A stretch of DNA of 64,000 nt from the NCBI GenBank assembly GCA_008682415.1, contig VANK01000010.1, positions 124,001 to 188,000 on the forward strand, read 5' to 3'. Under the pieces are notes generated by a model. That model was not told the origin of the DNA, made no database searches, and was given only the letters and a program-made list of their open reading frames with translations. Position numbers and translations under genes: made by a program. Below, piece after piece: positions 40,855 through 48,816 of the stretch; the stretch's first letter is position 1, and each line of letters opens with the position of its first letter. Source of the DNA: Acidobacteria bacterium AB60 (GTDB lineage Bacteria > Acidobacteriota > Terriglobia > Terriglobales > Acidobacteriaceae).

Positions 40855-41442
40855 TCATGAATTCCTGGTCATCTGCTGACGCAGACCGCTGATCTCCTGC
40901 ATGAGCTGGTCGATGCGGGTCATGAGGGCCTCGTGGTTCTTCTCCGCTTTGGAGGGCTCGACCGATTCCATGTAGAAGGTGCCGTTCGGTTCGAGCTCGC
41001 AACGCGCGACCTGATGGAGGTGTTCGAAGCCTTGCTTGTGGATGGCTTCCACCAGCTCCTCGTGCGTGAGGGACTCGCGCTGGAGGGCGCGCACGTCGAC
41101 CTTGCCGTCGCGGATGAGCACGGTGGAGCTTCCTTCGAGCATGCGCGTCAGGCGCGGGGATTTGTAGAGCGTGCGTACGACGAGCCAGTTGATGGCGAGC
41201 AGGCCGAAGGCTCCGATGATGCCGCCGGTGATGGAGTTGTCGTCGCCGATGATGGCGTTCTGGACGGTGTTGGAGAGCGAGAGCAGAACGACGAGGTCGA
41301 AGGGGTTGAGCTGGGCGAGTTCGCGCTTGCCGAACAGGCGAAGCAGGAGGACCAGGACGAGGTAGACGATGACTGGGCGGAGAAGCTTTTCGATGAAGGG
41401 CAGAGGCAGGCGGAAGAGGTGGTCGTAGAGGGTCTGCAGCAT
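40855..41442 (-). CDS. DUF421 (YetF-like) membrane protein
   Basis: A 195-residue YetF/DUF421 protein. Seen: three hydrophobic segments in the first ~90 residues (VIVYLVLVLLLRLFGKRELAQLNPFDLVVLLSL and GGIIGAFGLLAINWLVVRTLY), followed by the conserved cytoplasmic block with LIRDGKVDVRALQRESLTHEELVEAIHKQGFEHLHQVARCELEPNG divided among motif positions. The family is widespread and of unknown function. It ends in a coiled-coil-like stretch (LMTRIDQLMQEISGLRQQM). It lies downstream of the three-paralogue cluster, after a terminator-like hairpin. Confidence 0.88.
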   Translation of the reverse strand: MLQTLYDHLFRLPLPFIEKLLRPVIVYLVLVLLLRLFGKRELAQLNPFDLVVLLSLSNTVQNAIIGDDNSITGGIIGAFGLLAINWLVVRTLYKSPRLTRMLEGSSTVLIRDGKVDVRALQRESLTHEELVEAIHKQGFEHLHQVARCELEPNGTFYMESVEPSKAEKNHEALMTRIDQLMQEISGLRQQMTRNS

Positions 41443-41516
41443 GAACCGAGGATACCCTCACCCGCGTCACAGGCAGATGACTGAATGGATGGCTCCGCGA
41501 AACAGGGTGGGGTTGC

Positions 41517-41547
41517 AGGCACGGCGGACGGATGGTCTGCCGTGCCT
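41517..41547 (-). terminator. Hairpin ending the three-paralogue cluster
   Basis: Arms AGGCACGGCGGAC (41517-41529) and GTCTGCCGTGCCT (41535-41547), 12 of 13 paired, loop of 5. It lies 5 bases after the stop codon at 41553. On the minus strand no T-run follows, so it may act as a stabilising or Rho-assisted end. Confidence 0.45.
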
Positions 41548-41552
41548 TTGCA

Positions 41553-42698
41553 TTATTTGGCGGACGTGGCTTCGTATTTGAGATACGAGGTGAGAAAGAG
41601 GGTGTGACGGATGGAGTAGCGGGCGGCGTAGTTGTCGCCGTTAGGAACCAATTCATTGAGCGTGATGGAACGAACGGGAAGGATGACCGGGTTGCCATCG
41701 ACGACGACCTGGCCGTAATCGATGCGGATGTCTTCCTGGTGGACGAAGTCGGTGGGCTTGAGTTCCGCCTGGGTGATGAGGCGAACGATGACGCCGGTGT
41801 CGGGATTGACGAAGATCTCGCCATGGTAGCCCGCGGTGACCCTGAAGTCCTTCCAGTCCGTGTTGTATTGCAGGTTGGCGCCGGTGCCTTCATAGCCCAT
41901 GCGGCCTGTATCGCCAGTCACGGGGAAGCAGCAGTAGTGCACTTCGTAACGGGATTTCTTTTTGGGGATCGCGAAGGAGAAGACGGCGACGTTCTTGCCA
42001 TGGATGGTTTGCCAGCGGCGCCAGTTGAGCGTGCCGGCGGCAGCGGCCTCCTGGAGAATGACGCCGATGATGGGGCCGGGTCCGCCTTCGGAGATCTGCC
42101 CATTCTGGCCCCACGGCGCTTTTTGAACGACAGGGGGCGCGAGTTCCACGCCTTTTTCGAATTCCACGGTATCGGCGTGCGAGCCCACGAGCCGCATGGT
42201 CATATCGGGGGGCTCCCAGGAGCGGCCGACGTTGGGCATGTTGTTTTGCACGCCTGAGTTGGTGCGGATGTTATCCACTCCGTCTTGATATCGGGTGATG
42301 TAGCGGCTGGCCACGAGATGCGGATTTTGCATGTACACCTTGGCCACGAAGTCGACGGTTTTGGCGAGGATGGCCTTTTGGGTGGCGATGTCCGGCGGTG
42401 CGCTGTCGGGCAGCTCGGTGCGAGGTGGCACCAGCATGGCGGTGCGGCCTTCCAGGATCTCGAGCTGCTGACTTGACAGCGGGCCGGGCGCGTATTGCTG
42501 CAGCGACTCGCGGGCGGCGGCGGTAAGTTGCTCACCGAGATCAATCTGTTTGAGGCGGGTTGCGATGTCCTGATCGCTCTTGCTCGCGTCGTGGAGGGCA
42601 ACGAGGGTTTGCTTGAGGTCGTCAACAGTGAACTTCTTGGCCGAGTGAGCACACGCAGCCGCGGAGAGCAGGATGAGTATGATGGCAGATTTTTTCAT
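41553..42698 (-). CDS. Exported protein, three-paralogue family, member 1
   Basis: A 381-residue exported protein (signal peptide KKSAIILILLSAAACAHS) sharing a domain with the next two upstream genes. Shared landmarks: N-terminal helical block (FTVDDLKQTLVALHDASKSDQDIATRLKQIDLGEQL), a di-Cys motif HYCCFP, then GYHGEIFVNPDTGVIVRLITQAELKPTDFVHQE, IDYGQVVVDGNPVILPVRS and a terminal hydrophobic strand. The family is not one I can name; it is seen in Acidobacteria. ATG 42698 is chosen for the signal peptide; the frame opens further upstream. Function unknown; location likely periplasm or outer membrane. Confidence 0.72.
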   Translation of the reverse strand: MKKSAIILILLSAAACAHSAKKFTVDDLKQTLVALHDASKSDQDIATRLKQIDLGEQLTAAARESLQQYAPGPLSSQQLEILEGRTAMLVPPRTELPDSAPPDIATQKAILAKTVDFVAKVYMQNPHLVASRYITRYQDGVDNIRTNSGVQNNMPNVGRSWEPPDMTMRLVGSHADTVEFEKGVELAPPVVQKAPWGQNGQISEGGPGPIIGVILQEAAAAGTLNWRRWQTIHGKNVAVFSFAIPKKKSRYEVHYCCFPVTGDTGRMGYEGTGANLQYNTDWKDFRVTAGYHGEIFVNPDTGVIVRLITQAELKPTDFVHQEDIRIDYGQVVVDGNPVILPVRSITLNELVPNGDNYAARYSIRHTLFLTSYLKYEATSAK

Positions 42699-42726
42699 TC
42701 CCGTGTTCTTTCTGTAAGCAAGAATG

Positions 42727-42759
42727 GGCAGCGGACGCCCCGGGGGTGCGTTCGCTGCC
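42727..42759. other. Stem-loop between paralogue genes 2 and 1
   Basis: Arms GGCAGCGGACGC (42727-42738) and GCGTTCGCTGCC (42748-42759), 11 of 12 paired. The T-run lies on the plus-strand side (TTGTTTTTA), opposite to the genes' direction. It may therefore act as an mRNA structure setting relative expression rather than as a terminator for this operon. Confidence 0.45.
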
Positions 42760-42765
42760 TTGTTT

Positions 42766-43974
42766 TTACTTTTGGGCGGTGGAGCCCGCCAGCTGCTGGT
42801 TTTTGTATTCGGAGGTAAAGAGGGTGTCCCGGGTGTGATAGCCGCCGGCGCCTGACTCGCCGTAGGGAACCACCTCGGTGTCGACGATGGTTTTAATGGG
42901 CAGGACGAGAGACTTGTCGCCGACGGTGACCGGGCCGTAATCCACACGGGTATCGAGCTGATGGACGACGTCGGTGTTTTTGAGTTCATCCCAGGTGATC
43001 AGGCGGACGACAGTGCCGGTATCGGGGTCAATGAAGAACTCGCCGCGATAGGGAGTGACCGTCTTGTACGGATCGTAGTTGGTATTGGTCTGGAAGTTGC
43101 CTTTGGCGCCGCCTGCAGAGCCTATGGCGCCCCCACCGCCGGTTCCGATCCCGGTTCCCGCAGACGAAAAGCGCGCCGTGCCGGTCTGGTCAATTTTGGG
43201 GAAACAGCAGACGTTGACGGCCATATGAGTCTTCTTCTTGGGGACTTCGAAGGAGAAGACCGCAGCCTGCTTGCCATTGACCAGCTCCCAGCGGAGCCAC
43301 TTGACCGATCCCGAGTCTTTGGCCTCAGACCAGACCTGGGTAAGGTTGGGGGTGGGCGTGGTGATGGCGATCATGCCGTTGCCGCCCCAGCGGGTCTTGT
43401 CTTCAGGAAGCTTCTCTTCGCCGTGTTCGAGAGCGATAGTCGCGTCGCTCGCATTGATGTAGTGCACGAACTGGTATGGGTTCACGCCTCCCGAGCCGAC
43501 GGAGACATCGCTGGCGCTGCCGTGCATGCCGGAGCTGGCGGCGAGAGCCTCGACGTTGTCCTGAAAGCGGAGGGTGGTGCGGGTGGCGGTGATGGCGGGT
43601 GTCTGCGCGTAGGTCTTATTGACGAAGTCGTCGGCCTTGGTAAGGAGCGCCTGCTGGCCCGCTGCGTCGGGCGCGGGCGCGGAGGGGATATCGGTGGCGG
43701 GCGGGGGGAGCATGGCGCTGCGCGCCTCGAGCACGTAGATCTGCTCGGTGGAAAGCTGGCCCGGAACCTCGGGCACCAGGCTGTTCATCATGCCGCGGGT
43801 CAGCTCTTCGCTCAGCTGAACCTGTTTGAGTGCGGCGGCCACGTCGGCATCGCCTTTGCCCTGCTGATGGAGCGTTGTGAGGAGGTCTTTGAGTTCGGCA
43901 ACGGTCATCTTTTTTGCCGCCCAGGCCGGAATCGTGGCGAGGGCCATAAGGGCGATACATCCAGCACGCTTCAT
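42766..43974 (-). CDS. Exported protein, three-paralogue family, member 2
   Basis: A 402-residue exported paralogue of members 1 and 3: signal peptide (MKRAGCIALMALATIPAWA), helical N-terminal block (MTVAELKDLLTTLHQQGKGDADVAAALKQVQLSEEL), di-Cys motif VNVCCFP, a Gly/Ser-rich insert (GTGIGTGGGGAIGSAGGA) absent from the others, then YRGEFFIDPDTGTVVRLI, VDYGPVTVGDKSLVLPIK. It lies 60 bases downstream of the VWFA fusion gene and 67 bases upstream of member 1, so the three are probably co-transcribed. No enzymatic motif identified. Confidence 0.72.
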   Translation of the reverse strand: MKRAGCIALMALATIPAWAAKKMTVAELKDLLTTLHQQGKGDADVAAALKQVQLSEELTRGMMNSLVPEVPGQLSTEQIYVLEARSAMLPPPATDIPSAPAPDAAGQQALLTKADDFVNKTYAQTPAITATRTTLRFQDNVEALAASSGMHGSASDVSVGSGGVNPYQFVHYINASDATIALEHGEEKLPEDKTRWGGNGMIAITTPTPNLTQVWSEAKDSGSVKWLRWELVNGKQAAVFSFEVPKKKTHMAVNVCCFPKIDQTGTARFSSAGTGIGTGGGGAIGSAGGAKGNFQTNTNYDPYKTVTPYRGEFFIDPDTGTVVRLITWDELKNTDVVHQLDTRVDYGPVTVGDKSLVLPIKTIVDTEVVPYGESGAGGYHTRDTLFTSEYKNQQLAGSTAQK

Positions 43975-44034
43975 TGTTTGAATCCCCCGTGTGAGAAAGG
44001 CGCCAACAGTCTAACTCCCGCGGCGCAGATTGAG

Positions 44035-47000
44035 CTAAAACGATTTGGCTTGCATGGGCGTGCGAAGAAGCTCCTGCGCAGGCAGGGTGATAGAACCCAT
44101 GCGCCCGGAGTTCTCGTCGACCACAAGGATACGGAGCGATGACAGATTGGGCCGCATCTCGACAGCCCGTTCAAAGGGTACTCCGGCGGAGAGAACGTTC
44201 TGATACGTGGACGGTTTGAGGCGAAGACCAAGGGTCTCGCCCTCGAGCTGTGCGTGGATGCCGGCATCGTCGCGCTGGATGAAGAAGATGTCGAGCCTGT
44301 CCATCCAGCGTCCGCCGGCCTGCTCCATGCCGAGATCACCTGCGGCGATGTTGAGCTTGACGGAGACGCCGCTTCCGCTGGGCGCGACCTTGGCATCGAC
44401 GCCGATTTCGGTGGTATCTGTTGGGCGCCAGACCGCATCACGGAAGCGGTCCTTGAGGGTGGCCGGCTCCTTTGCGTACAGGTAGCCGGCGCGATAACGA
44501 AGGTTGACGCCGCGGTGGCCGACGAGTCTGACGGTGAGCTTGTGGTACTGGTCGTCGGCGGGACCTTCGGGAGAGAAGCTCAACTGGTAGGTGGCGTGGC
44601 CGTCTTCCACGATCGTGGAGAGCTGGGCGGCAAGGTCGCCGGAACGCCGGATGGGCCGGCCCCCGGTGGCGGAGGCGAGATCGCGAACGGTGCCCTGGAT
44701 CGGGTGGAGGTCCTGGCTCATCTGGGCGGTGATGCGGCCGGTGCCGGTATCGCGGCCAGATCCCATGCCTCCCCCGCCGCCTCCGGCCGAGGCCGCGGTC
44801 GAGGCGTTCTCCTGTTGCGCAGGGGCGAGCTGCACGTTGGCATGCTGCAGATCGGCGCCGACGCCGCCCGCTTCGAGCTGCGAGACGTCGAACGGGTACA
44901 CGGCAGCGTGCGCCTCGTTCATGACCTCCTGCGCGCGCAATGCGAAGGACTCGGTCGACTTGGGGCTCTTATCGATGCCAACCTGCTGGTCCTGCCAGTC
45001 GGCGAGCACGTTGTCGCTGGACACCCAGACCAGGTTCTTGTGGCCCGGGATGGTGGCGAGGTGGCGGGCGACCTGCGCGAGGATGATCAGGGACGCGCGG
45101 GCGGGATTGCTGCCCAGCGTGAGGAGCTGCGGATCGACCGGTTGCTCGGCATCGGCGACGTCGGCGTGATTGCCGTTGACGGAGTTGAGGTCGGCTACGT
45201 TGTGCACGTAGTCGAAGGACTGGCGATTGCGGGTCTCTTCTTCCTGGGCCTGCTGCAGCGACTGTGCTGTGGGCATGAAGCGCTTGAGCCCCGCGATAAG
45301 GGCCCCGTGGTCGCCCGTGACCTCCACGAGGACGCGGAAGCCGAGGCCGTTCATGGTGTAGAGCCCGACGCGTTCTCCAGCCGGCAGCGTGTCGAGGAAC
45401 TTCAGCATGTGGTTGCGGGCGTTCTGCATGTCGGGCCAGGCGATGTGGCTTTCATCTACAAGAAGGACGGTGCCCCCGGCCGCTTCGTTCGTCTGGGGTG
45501 CGGGGGCTGCGGGGACCTCCGGCGCGCGGTTGGAGTAATCGCGCTCGGGATGTTCTGCGGGTGCCGGTGCGGAGGCGCTTTGCGCGGCCTGACTTGCGGC
45601 TGGAGGAGCACTGAAGAAGCGGACCTCGCGTTTGGACTTGCCGTCGTAGATCTCAAAGTCTTCGGGCTTCAGGTCGGTGACGGGGCGGCCCTTCTTGTCG
45701 GTCGCGACCAGGCCGATGTCGACCAGGCGCGTGGTGATCTTGAGAGAGTATCCCGTGTCTCCGGCCCGGGCCGCTCCGGTTGGAATGTCGGGGATGTTGC
45801 CGGCGGCACTCATGCTGATCTCGGGAACGACGGGTTGTTCGGGGGCAGGGGCAGGGGCGGCGGAGACAGGGGGCGCTGCGGGCGGCGCGGGTGCTGTGGA
45901 CGAACCCGCAGACGGTGCCAGCTCCGGGGCCGGGACGGGCGGAGTCGTTTCGGCCGTCATTGCTTCCGCCGGGGCGGCCGTTCCTGGAGGAGCGGCGCCG
46001 GAATCGGCCGGAGGCGCGGCATCGGCGACGATGCGGGCGCTGGAGCCGAGGCGATGGTAATCGGTGAAGGCCGTCTCATTGACCAGCAGGAGCGGCTCAC
46101 GGGTGCCTCCGACCTTGAGGGTGGGCCAGGCTCCATTGTTCGTGGCCACCGCGTTCGCAACCGTGGCGGAGCCCGCTTCTTCAACCGAGATGGCCAAGCT
46201 GCGCGTGGGGCAGACAAACGTGCGATCTCCAATGGGCACCGGACCGTATTCCACGACGGTGGCAGCACGGGAGATGGGGTTGTCGGGCTTGAGTTCGGCT
46301 TCGAGAGTAATACGCATGACGGCCCCGGTAGCCGGATCGATGGAGATCTCGCCGTGATAACCCGGGGTGACGTTGAAGGGCACGGCGTCCCGCGCAGCCG
46401 GTTCGCTGGAGTAATTGGAGGTACTGGCGGTTCTGCCCCGGGCGTTGTAGATCGTCCGAGCGCCGGGGCCGGAGAACGTGCAGCAGTAGTGGACGGCGTA
46501 GTGGGATGCGGCTGCCGGCACGGAGTAGCGGTAGACCGCAGCGAGCCCGGTCGCGAGCCGTTCCCAGTGATGGAAGGTTGCGGACCCGTTGACCAGATCG
46601 GTGAGGATGACGGACAGCTCCGGTCCGAATTCGCCCCAGGTGTGAAGCCCGAGTTCCTGGGCAGGGGTGGACTTCGGGGGATTGGCGTCGGCAACTTCCT
46701 TCCCGTCGCGGAAGGTGACGGTACGGTTGGAGGTGCCCACCGGGTGCAATCCAGCCCGCACCGGCCAGTCGCCCTGCTTCACGACCTGGGGGCTGTCGTC
46801 GTAGCGATGGGTGGTCCGGTTGGCGAAGAAGTTGGGCAGCCTCGGCAGAGTGGAGACGACGTATCCCCGCGCGGACTCCAGCATGCGGCGCTGTTCTTCG
46901 GGGTCGGGAGGCGCCGTGGCGGGGAGTTCGGCAGGAGGCGGGTCAAGGAAAGCGGATTGATCCGCCAGGAGCTGCAGGGCAAGTGCGGTGCGCGGCTGCA

Positions 47001-47214
47001 GGGCGAGATGAGCGGCGAGGCGGTCGAGCGTAGCCTGGGTGAGACGTTCGGACATCTCCCATCCGCCGATCTGGTGGGCGATATCGGCATCCGCGCGGTG
47101 TTCGGCGGTGGCGGCCGAGAGAAACTCCTCCAATTGGACGACGGAGGTCCGGCGCGCTGCGCGTGCCGTGAGCGCGAGAGCAGCGATGAAAGCGAGCAGG
47201 ACCACCTTACGCAT
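44035..47214 (-). CDS. Exported VWFA-related protein fused to the three-paralogue domain (member 3)
   Basis: A 1059-residue exported protein. Residues ~20-400 are the same domain as members 1 and 2: helical block (TSVVQLEEFLSAATAEHRADADIAHQIGGWEMSERL), HYCCTF, GYHGEISIDPATGAVMRITLEAEL, VVEYGPVPIGDRTFVCPTRS. After a long Pro/Ala-rich linker (~415-500), a VWFA-related domain follows (VDIGLVATDKKGRPVTDLKPEDFEIYDG, then VLLVDESHI, LPAGERVGLYTMNG). The MIDAS-like site reads DESHI, a partial form of DxSxS, so metal-dependent binding may be altered. This is the acidobacterial VWFA-related class, often large and exported; function unknown. ATG 47214 gives the signal peptide RKVVLLAFIAALALTARA. Confidence 0.85.
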   Translation of the reverse strand: MRKVVLLAFIAALALTARAARRTSVVQLEEFLSAATAEHRADADIAHQIGGWEMSERLTQATLDRLAAHLALQPRTALALQLLADQSAFLDPPPAELPATAPPDPEEQRRMLESARGYVVSTLPRLPNFFANRTTHRYDDSPQVVKQGDWPVRAGLHPVGTSNRTVTFRDGKEVADANPPKSTPAQELGLHTWGEFGPELSVILTDLVNGSATFHHWERLATGLAAVYRYSVPAAASHYAVHYCCTFSGPGARTIYNARGRTASTSNYSSEPAARDAVPFNVTPGYHGEISIDPATGAVMRITLEAELKPDNPISRAATVVEYGPVPIGDRTFVCPTRSLAISVEEAGSATVANAVATNNGAWPTLKVGGTREPLLLVNETAFTDYHRLGSSARIVADAAPPADSGAAPPGTAAPAEAMTAETTPPVPAPELAPSAGSSTAPAPPAAPPVSAAPAPAPEQPVVPEISMSAAGNIPDIPTGAARAGDTGYSLKITTRLVDIGLVATDKKGRPVTDLKPEDFEIYDGKSKREVRFFSAPPAASQAAQSASAPAPAEHPERDYSNRAPEVPAAPAPQTNEAAGGTVLLVDESHIAWPDMQNARNHMLKFLDTLPAGERVGLYTMNGLGFRVLVEVTGDHGALIAGLKRFMPTAQSLQQAQEEETRNRQSFDYVHNVADLNSVNGNHADVADAEQPVDPQLLTLGSNPARASLIILAQVARHLATIPGHKNLVWVSSDNVLADWQDQQVGIDKSPKSTESFALRAQEVMNEAHAAVYPFDVSQLEAGGVGADLQHANVQLAPAQQENASTAASAGGGGGGMGSGRDTGTGRITAQMSQDLHPIQGTVRDLASATGGRPIRRSGDLAAQLSTIVEDGHATYQLSFSPEGPADDQYHKLTVRLVGHRGVNLRYRAGYLYAKEPATLKDRFRDAVWRPTDTTEIGVDAKVAPSGSGVSVKLNIAAGDLGMEQAGGRWMDRLDIFFIQRDDAGIHAQLEGETLGLRLKPSTYQNVLSAGVPFERAVEMRPNLSSLRILVVDENSGRMGSITLPAQELLRTPMQAKSF

Positions 47215-47440
47215 GCACGAACCTCGGTGTGAACGGAGTGCCTCTTGAATGGACGGGAGATGCGCAGCCAAAGTTACTTTCGGGAAGGGAAAGTCCTCAA
47301 AAGCGGGGGAAGCGCCAGAATCCGCACAGCCACTCTACACATCGAACGCTGCGGCGGACAAACGCTCCCGGGGGTGCTCCCGCGTTGGGCTGCGCGTTGG
47401 GCTGATTGATATGCTTACGCTCGTTCGCCGGAGGTAAAGA

Positions 47441-48628
47441 GTGAGAGAAGCGGTGATTGTGGCGGCGGTGCGAACGCCGATCGGGAAGTTCCAGGGATCG
47501 TTGCAGGGGTTTGCGGCTCCGAAACTGGGGGCGCTGGCGGTGCGCGAGGCGGTTCGGCGGGCGGGGGTGGAGCCGGCTGGAGTGGAGGAGTGCATTATGG
47601 GCTGCGTCCTGCAGGCGGGGCTGGGGCAGAATCCCGCCCGGCAGGCGGCTATTCATGGCGGCCTGGCAGCGGAGTCGGCGGCGCTCACAGTCAACCAGGT
47701 CTGCGGCTCCGGGCTGCGGGCGGTGGCTTTGGCTGCCCAGGCCATACAGTCGGGCGATGCGGAGGTCATGGTGGGCGGCGGCATGGAGTCCATGTCGAAC
47801 GCGCCGTACCTGCTGCCCCAGGCGCGGTCTGGCTACCGGATGGGGAACGGGACCCTGGTCGACGCCATGATCAATGACGGTTTGTGGGAGGCCTACCGGG
47901 GATTCCACATGGGCGTCGGCGCGGAGATGATCGCCGAGAAGTACGGCATCTCGCGCGCGGAGCAGGACGCCTTCGCCGCTGAGTCGCACCGGAGGGCGGC
48001 AAGGGCGACCGAGGAGGGGCATTTTCGGGGCGGGATTGTGCCGGTGGAGATCCCGGCGGCAAAGAAGGGCGAGGCGCCTCGCGTGTTTGCCGCGGATGAG
48101 GCGATCCGCCCGGAGACGACGGTGGAGATCCTGGCAAAGCTGAAGCCGGCGTTCAAGGAAGGCGGGACGGTGACGGCGGGGAATGCTCCCGGCGTCAGCG
48201 ACGGGGCGGCAGCCGTGGTGCTCACGAGCGCCGAAGAGGCCGCGAGACGAGGGCTGAAGCCGCTGGCCGTGGTGCGGGCGCAGGTGACGGCGGGCCGGGA
48301 GCCGGAGTGGTTCGGGCTCGCCCCCATTGACGCCGTGCGCAAACTGATGCCGAAGACTGGCTGGAATCTTGGCGACGTGGACTTATTCGAGTTGAATGAA
48401 GCGTTCGCGGTGCAGGCGCTGGCCGTGATCCGGGAGTTGGAACTGGATCCAGCCAAAGTGAACGTCCACGGCGGGGCTGTGGCGCTGGGGCATCCCATCG
48501 GGGCAAGCGGCTCGGTGGTACTGGTCAAGCTGTTGTCTGCCATGGAGCAGCAGGGCAAGAGGCGAGGGATTGCGGCGCTGTGTCTCGGAGGAGGGAACGC
48601 GGTGGCGTTGGCGGTGGAGCGGGTCTAA
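47441..48628 (+). CDS. Acetyl-CoA C-acetyltransferase / thiolase
   Basis: A 395-residue thiolase. Seen: Cys88 nucleophile (NQVCGSGLRAV), His351 (GHPIGASG) and Cys381 (LCLGGGNAVAL). Both reactive cysteines and the GHP motif are present, so it should catalyse condensation of two acyl-CoA molecules or the reverse thiolytic cleavage; biosynthetic and degradative forms cannot be distinguished. The GTG start follows GGAGG. A 12-base tandem repeat (GCGTTGGGCTGC, 47382-47403) lies upstream, in the 226-base divergent gap to the VWFA gene. No beta-oxidation genes lie next to it; the ligase fusion at 8.3 kb is unlinked. Confidence 0.9.
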   Translation: MREAVIVAAVRTPIGKFQGSLQGFAAPKLGALAVREAVRRAGVEPAGVEECIMGCVLQAGLGQNPARQAAIHGGLAAESAALTVNQVCGSGLRAVALAAQAIQSGDAEVMVGGGMESMSNAPYLLPQARSGYRMGNGTLVDAMINDGLWEAYRGFHMGVGAEMIAEKYGISRAEQDAFAAESHRRAARATEEGHFRGGIVPVEIPAAKKGEAPRVFAADEAIRPETTVEILAKLKPAFKEGGTVTAGNAPGVSDGAAAVVLTSAEEAARRGLKPLAVVRAQVTAGREPEWFGLAPIDAVRKLMPKTGWNLGDVDLFELNEAFAVQALAVIRELELDPAKVNVHGGAVALGHPIGASGSVVLVKLLSAMEQQGKRRGIAALCLGGGNAVALAVERV

Positions 48629-48630
48629 AG

Positions 48631-48651
48631 AATAGGGAATAGGGAATAGGG
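48631..48651. repeat. Heptamer tandem repeat AATAGGG x3
   Basis: Three units of the same heptamer as at 36310-36330, three bases after the thiolase stop codon. Confidence 0.85.
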
Positions 48652-48674
48652 AGAGATGCGGTTTAGGGCCGCTG

Positions 48675-48692
48675 GTGTTCGAAAACGGACAC
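48675..48692. promoter_or_regulatory. Candidate upstream activator site for the sigma-54 regulator
   Basis: Inverted repeat GTGTTCGAAAACGGACAC: 7-base arms, 6 of 7 paired, 4-base centre. Its centre is about 130 bases upstream of the expected transcription start, the usual distance for an NtrC-type enhancer. A separate 12-base palindrome ATTTTGCAAAAT lies at 48717-48728. Confidence 0.45.
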
Positions 48693-48785
48693 TTGGAATT
48701 GCCAGCGGTCAGGGGGATTTTGCAAAATGCCATCGCCTGACCCGGTTATGTGACGGGAAACAGGCTGGATAGGATGAGGCACCCT

Positions 48786-48803
48786 TTGGCAAGGGAAGTG
48801 CAA
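48786..48803 (+). promoter_or_regulatory. Candidate sigma-54 promoter of the export operon
   Basis: TGGCAAGGGAAGTGCA: the invariant -24 GG (48788-48789) and -12 GC (48800-48801) are exactly 10 bases apart, and TGGCA/TGCA fit the consensus except for two positions. The expected start of transcription is about 48813, only four bases before the first ATG, so the message may be almost leaderless. The operon encodes its own sigma-54-type activator. Confidence 0.5.
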
Positions 48804-48816
48804 CTACCTCCGCGCA

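Noticed and set aside
44254..47232. 992-residue open frame on the plus strand antisense to the VWFA fusion gene
   Set aside because: It mirrors a GC-rich gene with clear signal peptide and domains on the other strand; its Gly/Arg/Asp-rich translation shows no domain, which is typical of shadow frames.
48766..48790. Alternative sigma-54 site using GAGGCACCC...GGC
   Set aside because: The GG and GC elements are 9 rather than 10 bases apart; the site at 48786-48803 has the exact spacing.
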